Shown here piece by piece: positions 44,666 to 54,909 of a stretch of DNA of 64,000 nucleotides (position 1 is its first letter; every line of letters begins with the position of its first letter). The stretch is from contig NZ_CP133671.1 in NCBI RefSeq assembly GCF_031326345.1, forward strand, positions 992,001-1,056,000. The letters run 5' to 3'. The translations under genes and the position numbers were made by a program. The notes below the pieces were generated by a model. The model ran no database searches. It saw only the letters and a list, made by a program, of their open reading frames with translations, and was not told the DNA's origin. This stretch comes from Aureispira sp. CCB-E (lineage in GTDB: Bacteria; Bacteroidota; Bacteroidia; Chitinophagales; Saprospiraceae).

Positions 44666-45613
44666 CTTGATCTGATGTTTGGCAAGAATGCCAATTAATC
44701 GACCTTCTTTTTCTACTGGTAATGCGGTTATTTTATGAGCAAGCATCAATTGATCTGCCTCCCACAAAGGACAGTCTTCTTGAATTGTTTTAGGTGTTGG
44801 TGTCATCATTTCCTTAGCTTTTAGATCAAAAAAAGAACTGCTAGGGAATTTATTTAAACTCCTACGTAAGTCGCCATCAGTAATGACACCCGCAATTTTT
44901 TGAGTATCATCTAAAATGACAATCATCCCAAAAATACCTTTAGACATACTCATGATTACCTCTTTAACAGTAGTATCTAATAATGCTGTTGGCAAGTTGT
45001 GTCGATGCATTTCAGTTCCCACTTTGGTAACCAGTTTGTGTCCTAAAGAACCACCAGGGTGGAATTTTGCAAAGTCGGTCTCATCAAATGATCTCAAATG
45101 AATTAAAACGGTAGCAATGGCATCTCCCATCGCCATTGTTGCTGTTGTCGATGCCATTGGAACGACAGAAATAGGAGAGGCTTCTTGCTGTACTTGAATG
45201 TTTAAGACCGCATCGGCATTTTGTGCCAACGTTGAATGAACATTTCCTACTAAAGTAATGTGTGGAAGCCCTAATTGTTTAACGTAAGGTACAATTTGTA
45301 GAATTTCATCTGTCTCACCAGAATTTGAGATACTGAGAAAGCAATCTTGGGGCATCAACATACCCAAATCTCCATGAATTGCTTCTGATGGGTGTAAAAA
45401 AAAACTGGGAGAACCAGTGCTCGCTAGTGTTGCTGCAATTTTCTTGCCTACCAATCCCGATTTGCCAATTCCACAAACTACAATCCGTCCTTTGCAATTA
45501 AAAAGTATGTCAACTGCTTTGTCAAAATCTTGATTGAGCAGCGCTGTTAATCTTTTGACAGAATCGGATTCGATGTGAAAAACTTGGGCAGCTATTTTTC
45601 TTATTTCATTCAT
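44663..45613 (-). CDS. kdsD: Arabinose-5-phosphate isomerase
   Basis: Converts ribulose 5-phosphate to arabinose 5-phosphate, the first step to Kdo of LPS. 316 residues: a SIS domain (about 30-175) with CGIGKSGLVGKKIAATLASTGSPSFFLHPSEAIHGDLGM and ISNSGETDEI, and two CBS motifs (about 205-265 and 270-316) ending LIGILAKHQIK. Domain order and length are those of KdsD/GutQ. It probably forms an operon with the unknown gene 26 bp downstream. Confidence 0.93.
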   Translation of the reverse strand: MNEIRKIAAQVFHIESDSVKRLTALLNQDFDKAVDILFNCKGRIVVCGIGKSGLVGKKIAATLASTGSPSFFLHPSEAIHGDLGMLMPQDCFLSISNSGETDEILQIVPYVKQLGLPHITLVGNVHSTLAQNADAVLNIQVQQEASPISVVPMASTTATMAMGDAIATVLIHLRSFDETDFAKFHPGGSLGHKLVTKVGTEMHRHNLPTALLDTTVKEVIMSMSKGIFGMIVILDDTQKIAGVITDGDLRRSLNKFPSSSFFDLKAKEMMTPTPKTIQEDCPLWEADQLMLAHKITALPVEKEGRLIGILAKHQIK

Positions 45614-45913
45614 AGGCTAAAAATACCATCCTTCTAATGAATTCCAATATACAAGTAGTTTTTTAAGAAAAAAATATTAATTAATGTAGGTGTGTTTGTT
45701 GAGGTATCGGCTGACAAAATAGCTTAAGTATTTAAATTATAATAATAGGAAGGGGGCGTTGGAGCTTTTTTGTGTTCCCAAGATTCTATTTTCTTCTATT
45801 TTAGAAACATTTTGTATATTTTGTCTAGTGGCTTTATTCGTATGTAAGAGAATTTAGAGACAGACAGAGATAGAGCCTACCTATTTATTTTCAACCAAAA
45901 AACAATTCTTAAT
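45614..45913. other. Divergent promoter region between kdsD and the outer-membrane protein
   Basis: 300 bp, AT-rich. TTTTGTATATTTTGTC around 45810-45826 resembles a -7 element with one extra base and is the best promoter candidate for the outer-membrane gene. No repeat-family copy was seen. Confidence 0.35.
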
Positions 45914-46831
45914 ATGAGAAAATTATTCTTTGTTGTTACCGCTTTATTGGTTCTAATGTTTACATCTGTTTCTACTCAAGCTCAAGGTTATATTCGAGCA
46001 GGCGCAGGAGCTGGATTTAATGTTGGGCAAGATGCTTTTGCAATACCTGCCTTAACACGAGATTCTAATAATGTCGTGACCGCTCAACGAACAGTCTTTG
46101 GTTCATTTGGGCAGGGGGCACGATTTTCTGTGGCGGGAGGATATATGATAACACCTTATTTTGGTGTGGAATTGGAGATTTATTATTTCCAAGGTTTTAA
46201 GCAAGAATATGGTAGTGATAACAGCATAAGCAGCAAAAATAATCAATATAGCCGAACAGGATATTCTTATCAAATGCGAGCTACGCCTTCTTTGGTTGTT
46301 CAAGCTCCCGAAGGCAAGTTTCAGCCTTATGCCAAGTTTGGCGTTTTGTTGCCATTTTGGGGAAAGACTGTTTTGGAAGAGTCTTGGGAGTATGGAGTAG
46401 GAGGATCAAGAGCAAAACAAACGGATGTGGATGGTAAATTCTCTGTTGGATTTGAATCAAGTATTGGAGTGCAGTATAACGTAAATAATAATTTAGGGAT
46501 CTATTTACAGGCAACGTATACTGGCTTGAGAATTCGTTCTGATAAAGCAACAGTGGTAAAGGATGAAGCAGTTTCACCTAACGGAGAAGTAACCAATGAA
46601 TTGGAAACAGCAGATGTATTGGTAACACAAATCGTCTTTCAGGATGAACTAACACAAGAATCTAATACCACGGCAGGAATTAATATTTTGCCAGATGTTC
46701 CTGATGATGTAATTGTCCGAGTTAGCGGAAATGTTGATAGAGACAAACCATTGAATTTACCGACACAGACTAGTAATTTTAATGCCTTTTCTTTTAGTGT
46801 AGGGATAAAATATACTTTTGGAAAAGAGTAA
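45914..46831 (+). CDS. Outer-membrane beta-barrel protein
   Basis: 305 residues; signal peptide MRKLFFVVTALLVLMFTSVSTQAQ. The mature part has eight or more amphipathic strands with aromatic girdles: GYIRAGAGAGFNVG, ARFSVAGGYMITPYFGVELEIYYF, YQMRATPSLVVQ, FQPYAKFGVLLPFW, FSVGFESSIGVQYNVNNNLGIYLQATY, and the closing strand FNAFSFSVGIKYTFGKE ending in an aromatic-containing C-terminus. This is the outer-membrane protein beta-barrel domain family. A long periplasmic or surface loop (about 195-270) contains many D, E and T. Function unknown. Confidence 0.85.
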   Translation: MRKLFFVVTALLVLMFTSVSTQAQGYIRAGAGAGFNVGQDAFAIPALTRDSNNVVTAQRTVFGSFGQGARFSVAGGYMITPYFGVELEIYYFQGFKQEYGSDNSISSKNNQYSRTGYSYQMRATPSLVVQAPEGKFQPYAKFGVLLPFWGKTVLEESWEYGVGGSRAKQTDVDGKFSVGFESSIGVQYNVNNNLGIYLQATYTGLRIRSDKATVVKDEAVSPNGEVTNELETADVLVTQIVFQDELTQESNTTAGINILPDVPDDVIVRVSGNVDRDKPLNLPTQTSNFNAFSFSVGIKYTFGKE

Positions 46832-46839
46832 TAATGATT

Positions 46840-46892
46840 AGTAATTCGACGAATTGAAGTTATTGGTTCGCTTCTTCAATCGTCGAATTACT
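46840..46892. terminator. Bidirectional terminator (13-bp outer stem)
   Basis: AGTAATTCGACGA (46840-46852) is exactly complementary to 46880-46892. It separates two convergent genes. T-runs are weak, so it may also be a structured 3' end. Confidence 0.65.
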
Positions 46893-46905
46893 AGTTCATG
46901 GTTTA

Positions 46906-49398
46906 TTATTTGATGCCAATTGGGTTTAAAATAGCATCGATTCTTGCTAGAATATCTTCTAAGTGAACAGTAGAGATAGCGTTAGTTTGCTTGCTAATAT
47001 TATTCTTAATGTCTTTCTCTAACCGCTTTAACATACTTCTTGAAATCGCTTTTACATCCGATTGATCTTTAGGATCTTTCATTAAAGCCTCCATTTTCTC
47101 AATATAAGCACGCTGTAAGTTACGACGATATAGATCAATTGCTGTACCACTATTGAGTTCTTCCCAAATACCAGATTTAACCCCCATAAACAAGTCAATT
47201 AAGGTGTAAGCTTTGTCACTGCCTTCTGTGGCTTCTGCTTCCGCTAATCGAGCCAATCGAGCGGGATCAAATAAGTTATTGAGTGTTCTTTTTTGCATGC
47301 TTAACAAGCGATTGACAATGCCTGTCGATTCGATTCTATCTAAGATGGCAGGATCAATCAGCCATTTAGGTGTTTGAAACAACTCTTTATTCAAGAACAA
47401 CATCGCCTTTTCTTGCTTTACTTTTGGAACGTGAGAGAAGATAGTTCCTTCTTGGTCGTGCGTTTTGGTATATTGGTAAACACCACCAATATTAGACGAA
47501 ACGTGCCCCATATAGCGGTTTAGTTGACCAAAAATTTGTCCATATAATTCCCGTAAGTCACTATAATCCTTGCCGTCTTCTGCCGACCACTCGATTAGTT
47601 TAGGCAAAATTCGCTTTAAGTTCGCAATTCCTAGCGTACTGGCTTTAACGGCGTCATCTCCCAAATCTTCTGTTTGAGAAGAAGGATCTACGACACGCCA
47701 TTGTTGTGCGCCAAAACGAAAAACAGGGTCGTCAGCTCTTTCCTTAATCCATCCATTTAAAGTACTACGTTCCTCTTCAGCACTATTGGCACTAGGAATT
47801 GGCTTATAACCATAAATGATAGACCAAACATCGTATTCTCCAATTTTAGCCCCCAAGCTTTTGACACCATCTCCTGGTTGCGCAATATAGTTAAAACGGG
47901 CATAATCCATAATAGAAGGTGCTGTTCCATGCGTAGCTGTAAATGTTGGAGAACGCAACGAGTCGACAGGGTAAGCAACACTTGAACCCATGTTGTGAGG
48001 CAATCCTAACGTGTGTCCAACTTCATGCGCCGCCACAAAGCGAATCAATTCTCCCATAACGGCATCATCAAACTGAACGCTACGAGCAGCTGGATTAATT
48101 GCAGCTGTTTGAATCAAATACCAATTCCTTAATAAGTTCATCACATTATGATACCACAAGATATCAGATTCTAAAATCTCGCCCGTACGAGGATCATGTA
48201 CGTGTGGTCCTTGGGCATTGGGGATATCCGTAGTAATGTAACGAATAACCGAATAACGGACATCTTCAGGGCTCCAATCTGGATCTTCCTCTTTGGTTGG
48301 AGGATCTTTGGCTATAATGGCATTTTTGAAACCTGCTGCTTCAAAGGCTTTTTGCCAATCGTTCACCCCTTGTTTTAGGTAAGGACGCCATTTTTCAGGA
48401 GTAGCAGGGTCTATATAATAGACAATTTGTTTCTTAGGTTCTACCAATTCGCCTCTTTTGAAAGCAGCCATATCTTTGGGTTCCAAACGCCATTTGGTAA
48501 TAAAACGTTGCGTTTGTGCTTTTTGTCTTTCAGAGCTATAGTTGGTCTGTTGAATAGAAAAGTACCCTACACGTCCATCATAAAATCTTGGTTGCATCAA
48601 TGTTTCAGGTAATAATATGAAAGATTGATTCATTTCGACAGAAAGTGTCTGAGTCAGGAAATTATCGGGCAGTTTTTTGCCCCTATAGGTCAATATATGC
48701 CTTACTTCCGTATTAGTAGGAAAGCTTTTTGTGCTGGTAATTAAGCTACGTTTACTATCGACACCTCCAATGGCAAATCGTTTTCGTTGCCCATCATTTA
48801 AAGCTCCAATTAGAGCAATATCAGTGGTGAAAAAAGGATTTACTTCAAAAACTACTCCTGACATTTTATTGGCAGAACTATCTTTGTTATAAGCAGCAAC
48901 AGGAAAGCTATGGATAATAGGTTCAAAGTTGTTGTTTTTTAGAGACTTATAGATGGGCTCTTTTTCGTTGGCAACGCTATGATAAGAAACCGAACGCATT
49001 AGTATTCTGTCGTCTACTTTTTCGAATCGAATGACCTGTTGTGGGCGAGATTTCATTCCTGCACCTCCAAAACTCAAGTTTTTTACATAACCTGAAATAC
49101 GACTAACCACCATAATTTCCTTTTCCAACAAATTCATAGGAAGTTCAAAGTAGTACTTTTCATCAACTTTGTGCGTTGTAATTAGCCCCTTTTGAGTAAT
49201 GGCTTTTTTTGTAATAACTTGTTTATATGGTTTTGGGGCTCCTTTTTTAGGTGGCGCCTTTTTTTTGGCAGCAGGTTTTTCTGTCTTTTCTGGTTCTTGA
49301 TTTTTTTTGTTTTTCTTTTTCTTTTGCGCATATCCATCCAAAGGCATTATTAGTAATGCAAAGGAGAAGATAAGGGCATATAGAATATACGTTCTCAT
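46906..49398 (-). CDS. Secreted zinc-dependent metalloprotease (DUF5117/DUF4953 type)
   Basis: 830 residues, exported by a signal peptide ending DGYAQ, then a Lys/Pro-rich stretch (about 25-60). The N-terminal half (KAITQKGLITTHKVDEKYYFELPMNLLEKEIMVVSRI) is the DUF5118/5117 region. The catalytic motif HEVGHTLGLPHNMGSS (about 455-470) is the extended metzincin zinc site H-E-x-x-H-x-x-G-x-x-H, followed by SIMDYARFNY with the Met-turn. Common in Bacteroidota; the substrate is unknown. No T9SS sorting domain is visible at the end. Confidence 0.9.
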   Translation of the reverse strand: MRTYILYALIFSFALLIMPLDGYAQKKKKNKKNQEPEKTEKPAAKKKAPPKKGAPKPYKQVITKKAITQKGLITTHKVDEKYYFELPMNLLEKEIMVVSRISGYVKNLSFGGAGMKSRPQQVIRFEKVDDRILMRSVSYHSVANEKEPIYKSLKNNNFEPIIHSFPVAAYNKDSSANKMSGVVFEVNPFFTTDIALIGALNDGQRKRFAIGGVDSKRSLITSTKSFPTNTEVRHILTYRGKKLPDNFLTQTLSVEMNQSFILLPETLMQPRFYDGRVGYFSIQQTNYSSERQKAQTQRFITKWRLEPKDMAAFKRGELVEPKKQIVYYIDPATPEKWRPYLKQGVNDWQKAFEAAGFKNAIIAKDPPTKEEDPDWSPEDVRYSVIRYITTDIPNAQGPHVHDPRTGEILESDILWYHNVMNLLRNWYLIQTAAINPAARSVQFDDAVMGELIRFVAAHEVGHTLGLPHNMGSSVAYPVDSLRSPTFTATHGTAPSIMDYARFNYIAQPGDGVKSLGAKIGEYDVWSIIYGYKPIPSANSAEEERSTLNGWIKERADDPVFRFGAQQWRVVDPSSQTEDLGDDAVKASTLGIANLKRILPKLIEWSAEDGKDYSDLRELYGQIFGQLNRYMGHVSSNIGGVYQYTKTHDQEGTIFSHVPKVKQEKAMLFLNKELFQTPKWLIDPAILDRIESTGIVNRLLSMQKRTLNNLFDPARLARLAEAEATEGSDKAYTLIDLFMGVKSGIWEELNSGTAIDLYRRNLQRAYIEKMEALMKDPKDQSDVKAISRSMLKRLEKDIKNNISKQTNAISTVHLEDILARIDAILNPIGIK

Positions 49399-49553
49399 AA
49401 TCTTAGCTGTTGTCTCTATTTTTTATTTATAAAAATCAGAATGGATTAAAGACCCAAAGATAGGTCGATATAAACACAGCCAAAATATAAAAAATGAAGG
49501 AAGGAAAAGAGCTTAAGGACTTGTATTAAGAACTTTTTAAGAGAAACTGTAAG

Positions 49554-49853
49554 TTATCTTCGACGACCTTTGTTTTTTGATCGTTTATTTCTATCATAAT
49601 AGGTAGGAGGTTGCTTGCGGATAAACTTGATAAATTGCTGCATCTCTTCATTGGCTAGTAATTTTTCTATCGTGTCAAAATCTTTTGCCAACTCTTTTTC
49701 GCTAAATAAAGAGTGAATTTTGTTGTGGCAAACTTGATGCAACAGAACGGTTGGAGTGCCAGCCCCGCCTCTGGATATAGGAAGAAGATGGTGTAAATTA
49801 GCTGGTGGTGCAATTTCTCTTGAACAAATAGGACATATTTTTTTCTCTTCCAT
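49554..49853 (-). CDS. Small HNH endonuclease
   Basis: 99 residues. CPICSREI gives a two-cysteine knuckle, LHHLLPISRGG the His pair, LLHQVCHNKIHSLFSEKELA the final C-x3-H and helix, in the order of compact HNH nucleases (C-x2-C, H-H, C-x3-H). The basic C-terminus (RNKRSKNKGRRR) fits nucleic-acid binding. It stands alone, not next to a restriction or toxin partner. Substrate and role unknown. Confidence 0.85.
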   Translation of the reverse strand: MEEKKICPICSREIAPPANLHHLLPISRGGAGTPTVLLHQVCHNKIHSLFSEKELAKDFDTIEKLLANEEMQQFIKFIRKQPPTYYDRNKRSKNKGRRR

Positions 49854-49941
49854 CGTATTATTTTTTTTGAAAGCAACCTTTACACTTGGGCAAAAGTTCC
49901 CATGAATAGAAGAAAAGAGGCAAAAAGCCCTTTTTTAAATG

Positions 49942-49978
49942 ATAAGTGCTGTGTAAATAAAGGTTACACAGCACTTAT
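49942..49978. terminator. 15-bp perfect hairpin, probable terminator of the M3 peptidase gene
   Basis: ATAAGTGCTGTGTAA (49942-49956) is exactly complementary to 49964-49978 with a 7-base loop. It lies 36 bp beyond the peptidase stop (minus strand), with TTATTTTAT on the other side. Confidence 0.7.
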
Positions 49979-50014
49979 TTTATGACTCAATTAGCGTTGA
50001 GCTTATGGATTTTA

Positions 50015-51712
50015 TTAGAATTTGGAGTCATCTACACTATCCAAATACGCTTGAATCGGTTTGACAACTTCTGCTAGACAACCATCTTCAAAAGGAGACT
50101 TTAAGTTGGCGAGTTGTACCAGTCCTAAGAACGATTTAGAACCACCCGCCTTGCACAGGTTGATATAATCTTTCCAAGAACCCGTTTTATCTTCAAGACT
50201 ACGTTGCCAAAATTGGAAGGCACAAATTTGAGCCAATACATAATCGATATAGTAAAAAGGCATACCAAAAACATGGCTTTGGCGTTGCCAAAAACGACCT
50301 TCTTCTAGATGTTTGTTACCTGCATAGTCTCTAGTTGGCAAGTATTTCTTTTCCAAATCACTCCAAACAGCATTGCGCTCTGAAGGCGTCATTGTAGGAT
50401 TTTCATAAATAATATGCTGAAACTCATCAATAGCAACTCCGTACGGTAAAAATAAAATAGAACTCGCTAAATGAGAGAATTTAAACTTTTCTGTATCTTC
50501 TTTAAAAAACAAATCCATCCAAGGCCAAGTGAAAAATTCCATACTCATAGAATGAATTTCACACGCTTCATAAGTTGGCCAAAGGTAATCGTACAACTTA
50601 CCATTATTACTAGTAGAGTAAGCTTGAAAAGCATGTCCAGCTTCATGTGTTAATACTGTAATATCGTGGCTAGTTCCATTGAAATTTGAAAAAATAAACG
50701 GTGATTTAAACTTGTTTAAAAAGGTACAGTAACCACCTGTTTGTTTGCCATCTTTGGCTACTAAGTCCATTAATTCTTTGTCGCTCATGAACTGAAAGAA
50801 TTCATCTGTTTCTGTCGATAACTGCGCATACATAATACGAGCTTGATCTTCCATCCATTTGGGACTCCCTTTAGGCTTGGGATTGCCAGATGGAAAACTA
50901 AATCCTTCATCATAGTACTTTAAGGAATCCAGCCCTAGGCGATTGGCTTGTCTCTTTAGCAATTGAGTCGCAATAGGAACAATGTGCTCTTGTACCTGTT
51001 GACGAAAGTTAGCCACCATTTCAGCATTATAGTCCGAACGCAGCATTCGTGCATAACCTAATTCAACATAATTTTTGTACCCCAAAGTAGTTGCCATCTT
51101 GTGGCGCAACTGAACCATATTATGATAAATAGATTCAATATCAGTTGCTTTTTCAGCATAAAATGCCCATTTAGCCTCGGCAGCTCGTTTTCTTGTTGCT
51201 CTATCTTTAGATAATTCAAGAGGGTTGATTGAGGATAAGTTGTATTCTTGTCCATCAAATTGAATAATGGCCTGAGCTTTAATTTTTCTATATTGAGAGT
51301 CCAGTTTGTTTTCTTCTTTTAAATCCTCAATTATTGTTGGCTCAAAAGTTTTTAGGCGCAACTCTGAAATCGTAAATAACTGTGGTCCAAATTCTGCTTC
51401 TAACTCTTTTCGGAAAGGCGACGTTAGTAAGGCTTTAAAATAACTATTGGTGTGCTCGTTTAACTCAGGATAGCTGTTATCAAAGAAATCATTCTCACCT
51501 TCATAAAAACGATCAGTGGTGTCGATAGAATAGCGAACACTCGCCAAAGAATACATTGAATCAAAATCACTTCTCAATTGATTGATCGCCAAAATGGCTT
51601 CCTTTTGAGCTTTAAAAGTTTTTGCATTATGAAAAGCTTGCAACTCGTTGATAAATGAGTTTTTGAATGCTTCAACACTAGGACGTTCGTAGGTGAAATC
51701 ACTAAATTTCAT
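50015..51712 (-). CDS. M3-family oligoendopeptidase
   Basis: 565 residues from the ATG at 51710-51712 (MKFSDFTYERPSVEAFK). The longer reading from 51814 adds 34 residues without family character. Zinc motif VLTHEAGHAFQAY (about 350-362) with HEAGH, and downstream Glu in EACEIHSMSMEFFTW, are the signature of M3B oligoendopeptidase F-like enzymes that degrade cytoplasmic peptides. C-terminal YYIDYVLAQICAFQFWQRS is also typical. Single gene, with its own hairpin terminator. Confidence 0.93.
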   Translation of the reverse strand: MKFSDFTYERPSVEAFKNSFINELQAFHNAKTFKAQKEAILAINQLRSDFDSMYSLASVRYSIDTTDRFYEGENDFFDNSYPELNEHTNSYFKALLTSPFRKELEAEFGPQLFTISELRLKTFEPTIIEDLKEENKLDSQYRKIKAQAIIQFDGQEYNLSSINPLELSKDRATRKRAAEAKWAFYAEKATDIESIYHNMVQLRHKMATTLGYKNYVELGYARMLRSDYNAEMVANFRQQVQEHIVPIATQLLKRQANRLGLDSLKYYDEGFSFPSGNPKPKGSPKWMEDQARIMYAQLSTETDEFFQFMSDKELMDLVAKDGKQTGGYCTFLNKFKSPFIFSNFNGTSHDITVLTHEAGHAFQAYSTSNNGKLYDYLWPTYEACEIHSMSMEFFTWPWMDLFFKEDTEKFKFSHLASSILFLPYGVAIDEFQHIIYENPTMTPSERNAVWSDLEKKYLPTRDYAGNKHLEEGRFWQRQSHVFGMPFYYIDYVLAQICAFQFWQRSLEDKTGSWKDYINLCKAGGSKSFLGLVQLANLKSPFEDGCLAEVVKPIQAYLDSVDDSKF

Positions 51713-51922
51713 GCGCTGTATAATATTAAAATGTGAGGTACACGTAAAGCTATATTTTGGTTCGAGGTCTTTGTATACCGAACATTGATGGATAAACAAA
51801 AAGAGAAGAAACACATTTTAGTATTTCTCCTCTCTCAAAGTTAAGTTTTTTATACAAACAAAAAGAATAAACAATCGCTTTTGGATGTATTTTTTTTTTA
51901 TATAACAAGCTTTTTACATTGC

Positions 51923-54487
51923 TTAGTTGCTTGATTCTTTGAATGTTTTAAGACCACATTTTAAGAAATTATGGTAAGTTGGTATATCTGGTGTATACGC
52001 TCTAGGTGTATTTAAGACCTGTTCATCTGGAGTAATTAAAGCATAGTAAGGTTGAGACGATTTTTTGAAATTTACTTTCTGAAATTCAGCCCATTTATTT
52101 CCAACATTGCGAATCTTTACCCCTTCAGGTGTCTTTAACACTTGGTCTAGTTTTTTACGATCATCTACATACAAAGAGACCAAAACATAATCCTCGTTAA
52201 GCATTTTGTTAATTTCCTCATCAATCCAAACATTTTCTTCCATTTTACGACAGTTAACACATCCATAACCTGTAAAATCTACTAGAATAGGCTTATTGAC
52301 AGACTTGGCGTATTTCAAGGCTTCATCATAGTCATCAAAACATTGATTGATACCAGGAGGGCAGTGGTCACTAAAGGCAAATTCAGAGCTTTCATTAGCA
52401 GGAGTTTGGCAAGGTTTAATGTAAGAGTAACAAGCAGATGGAGCTAGCCCACTTAGCCAAAATGGAGTTTTGAAGGCATTAGTTTGAGGATTTGTCATGA
52501 ATCCAGACAAGATAGATATTGTCAAAATACCTGCAAATGCTCCTAAGGCTTTACGCTTATTTGTGATCTTAGCATTAGGATTGTCGTGTGGAAAGCGAAT
52601 AATGCCGAATAAATACAACGTCATTCCTAAGAAGATGATTGCCCATAAACCAATAAATAACTCGTAAGGTAGAATTCCCCAATGCTCTGTCAAATCTGCT
52701 GTGGACAAAAATTTCAAACCTAAAGCCAATTCTAAAAAACCTAAAACAACTTTCATTGAAGTCATCCAACCCCCTGAGTTTGGCAAAGATTGTAGCCAAC
52801 TAGGAAAAGCAGCAAATAAAGTGAATGGTAATGCTAGAGCGATAGAAAAGCCTAACATACCAACTGTTGGTCCGACAACACCACCGTTAACAGCAGCTTG
52901 AACCAATAATGTACCGACAATAGGTCCTGTACAAGAAAATGAAACCAAAGCAATGGAAAAAGCTCCAAAAAATGTCCCGATCAATCCACCTTTCATAGAG
53001 GCTTGATCGGCTTTGTTCGCCCAAGAAGATGGTAGAGTGATTTCGAAGTAACCAAAGAAAGAGAATGCAAATATAGTGAATAGTGCAAAGAAGGTCAGGT
53101 TCATTGCCCAGTGAGTAGAGAGTAAGTTTAAAGCATTTTCTCCAAATGTTAAGGTAATAAATAAGCCTAAAGCAACATAAATTATGATAATAGAACCACC
53201 AAAAATAAGTGCATTTTTAATCCCTTCTTTTTTACTCTTTTTACCTTTTGAAAATAAAGAAACGGTCATCGGAATCATAGGAAAAACACAAGGTGTCAAG
53301 AGAGCTAACAAACCGCCTCCAAAACCTAAAATAAAGATAGTCCAAAGGCTCATACCTACAACATCTACATTGTTGTTAACAGTCATACCAACCTCGCCAT
53401 CGCATTTTCCTAGTGGTGTTTCTAAAGAAGTAAGTAATTTTTCACGACTTGGATTAAAAACATCTCCTTTAATAGTACCATTGTATTCATTCCCTGTAAC
53501 ACCATTACCTCCCATAAAACTAAAACTAAACTCTACATCGGTAGGAGGCATACATTTAGTAGCATCACAAGTCATATAGTTCAAATAGCCTTTTACAGGA
53601 ACTTTGGGATCTTTAACTTTGATGCGTTGTGTGATGGTAAAATCATGTTTGTATTTGGTCAATTCCATATCAAACACCTCGTCCATCATTTGCAATTTAT
53701 ATTCTGGTTTACTGGCAGATTCTACGTTAGAAACTTCTTCAACAACAGCATCCCCTTCAAAATTGATGCTTGTTGCTACTGGACCATCTTCGCTTTCTAA
53801 TGTTTGAGAGTAAACATACCAACCCTCACCAATAGTAGCTTTGGCAATTAAATCCACTTCGTTTTCAGAAACTTTGTTAAATTCAACTACCCAACTAACA
53901 GGTTGTGCCGGATTAGCACTGGGAGTAGATATCGGTTCTTCGGTTACTGCTGGCTGCTCATCGGTGTTTGTGGAAGCTATGTCATTAGTTGCGGTAGCAT
54001 TGTCATTGCTAGCGGCAGCAACTAATTTTGCAGGAATGAACTCAAATTCTACCGCAGTGGGAGGCATGCATTTGGTATCGTCACAAGTCATGTACTCCAA
54101 AAAACCAGTAACAGGTTTGTTAATATCTTTTACGGTAATTTTCTGTTGAATACTTAAGTCCTTTTTGTACTTAGTAATATTCATCTCAAACAACTCATCA
54201 AAACCTGAGACCTTATTAGATGCTTTGCTTGTTTTTTCGGTCGATTTTCCATTTTTTGTTTCGTTGTTCGACTCAAATGTAATGGTCGTTGGTATGGGAC
54301 CATCTTCACTTTCTAAAAATTGAGAATAGGTATACCACCCATCTTGAATTTTTGCCTTAAAGGTGATTTCAAATTCATTGCCACCAAGGGATTGGGCTTC
54401 CCAAGTGTACTTTACAGGGCTATCTTGTGCCATTAAGCAAATCGAAGTCAGGCAAAGTAGCAGAAAAGTGGAGATAAGGTGTCTCAT
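51923..54487 (-). CDS. DsbD-type thiol:disulfide reductase with doubled N-terminal domain
   Basis: 854 residues from 54485-54487 (MRHLISTFLLLCLTSICLMAQ, a signal peptide). The 871-residue reading begins with an unlikely extra segment. Two tandem DsbD-alpha-like domains come first (about 22-140 and 195-315), each ending with a C-x4-C pair: CDDTKC near 133 and CDATKC near 305. A polytopic DsbD core follows from about 380, with the catalytic cysteines in LTPCVFPMIPM (about 390) and SFSCTGP (about 517). The C-terminal thioredoxin domain has GCVNC (near 742-746). It moves electrons from the cytoplasm to periplasmic thiols. The next upstream gene encodes a single extra DsbD-alpha domain. Confidence 0.92.
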   Translation of the reverse strand: MRHLISTFLLLCLTSICLMAQDSPVKYTWEAQSLGGNEFEITFKAKIQDGWYTYSQFLESEDGPIPTTITFESNNETKNGKSTEKTSKASNKVSGFDELFEMNITKYKKDLSIQQKITVKDINKPVTGFLEYMTCDDTKCMPPTAVEFEFIPAKLVAAASNDNATATNDIASTNTDEQPAVTEEPISTPSANPAQPVSWVVEFNKVSENEVDLIAKATIGEGWYVYSQTLESEDGPVATSINFEGDAVVEEVSNVESASKPEYKLQMMDEVFDMELTKYKHDFTITQRIKVKDPKVPVKGYLNYMTCDATKCMPPTDVEFSFSFMGGNGVTGNEYNGTIKGDVFNPSREKLLTSLETPLGKCDGEVGMTVNNNVDVVGMSLWTIFILGFGGGLLALLTPCVFPMIPMTVSLFSKGKKSKKEGIKNALIFGGSIIIIYVALGLFITLTFGENALNLLSTHWAMNLTFFALFTIFAFSFFGYFEITLPSSWANKADQASMKGGLIGTFFGAFSIALVSFSCTGPIVGTLLVQAAVNGGVVGPTVGMLGFSIALALPFTLFAAFPSWLQSLPNSGGWMTSMKVVLGFLELALGLKFLSTADLTEHWGILPYELFIGLWAIIFLGMTLYLFGIIRFPHDNPNAKITNKRKALGAFAGILTISILSGFMTNPQTNAFKTPFWLSGLAPSACYSYIKPCQTPANESSEFAFSDHCPPGINQCFDDYDEALKYAKSVNKPILVDFTGYGCVNCRKMEENVWIDEEINKMLNEDYVLVSLYVDDRKKLDQVLKTPEGVKIRNVGNKWAEFQKVNFKKSSQPYYALITPDEQVLNTPRAYTPDIPTYHNFLKCGLKTFKESSN

Positions 54488-54710
54488 AAAATAGTTAGTT
54501 ATTATAAGTAACAAAATAAAGGAATCGAAGATTCTCACAAAACAAAAATAGAAAAAAATAGCAAGGCGCAGCCTCTTTTTAAGAGGAATTCATTGCTTCT
54601 TGTGAGAAAGGCTTATAAAGATATGAAGATATTTTGATATTTTCCTATGGGTTTGAAATAAAAAACTGTTTTAACGTTTTTTTAAGTAGAATACTATGAT
54701 TTAGTAGTTA

Positions 54711-54750
54711 GCTGCGCTGCTACTTCGTGGTATTGCATGAGTGCTGCGCA
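54711..54750 (+). repeat. Dispersed intergenic repeat
   Basis: Contains GCTGCGCTGCTACTTCGTGG and then GAGTGCTGCGCAGTTGATG, related to copies at 2239 and 56807. Confidence 0.5.
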
Positions 54751-54854
54751 GTTGATGATTAAAGCTTTTGTGTAAGGGGTGATAAGCTTGTCACTTGTTA
54801 ATTATAAGGCTAATGAAGTTTTTTGCAAATTATTGATGGTTATGCAATTATAAA

Positions 54855-54885
54855 AAAAGGATAAAGTTGGCGACTTTATCCTTTT
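54855..54885 (-). terminator. Terminator of the stand-alone DsbD-alpha gene
   Basis: AAAAGGATAAAGT (54855-54867) is exactly complementary to 54873-54885 around TGGCG. On the minus strand a T-run follows. Confidence 0.85.
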
Positions 54886-54909
54886 ATAAATCTTGTATGT
54901 AAGAAGTAT

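Larger units (their letters stand above)
54488..54909. other. Spacer between the DsbD-type gene and the stand-alone DsbD-alpha gene
   Basis: 422 bp without a gene. It holds a dispersed repeat at 54711-54750 (TAGTTAGCTGCGCTGCTACT and flanks) and the terminator of the upstream gene at 54855-54885, so the two genes are separately transcribed. Confidence 0.55.

Noticed and set aside
51713-51814. 34-residue extension of the M3 peptidase
   Set aside because: No family character; the standard start MKFSDFTY follows.
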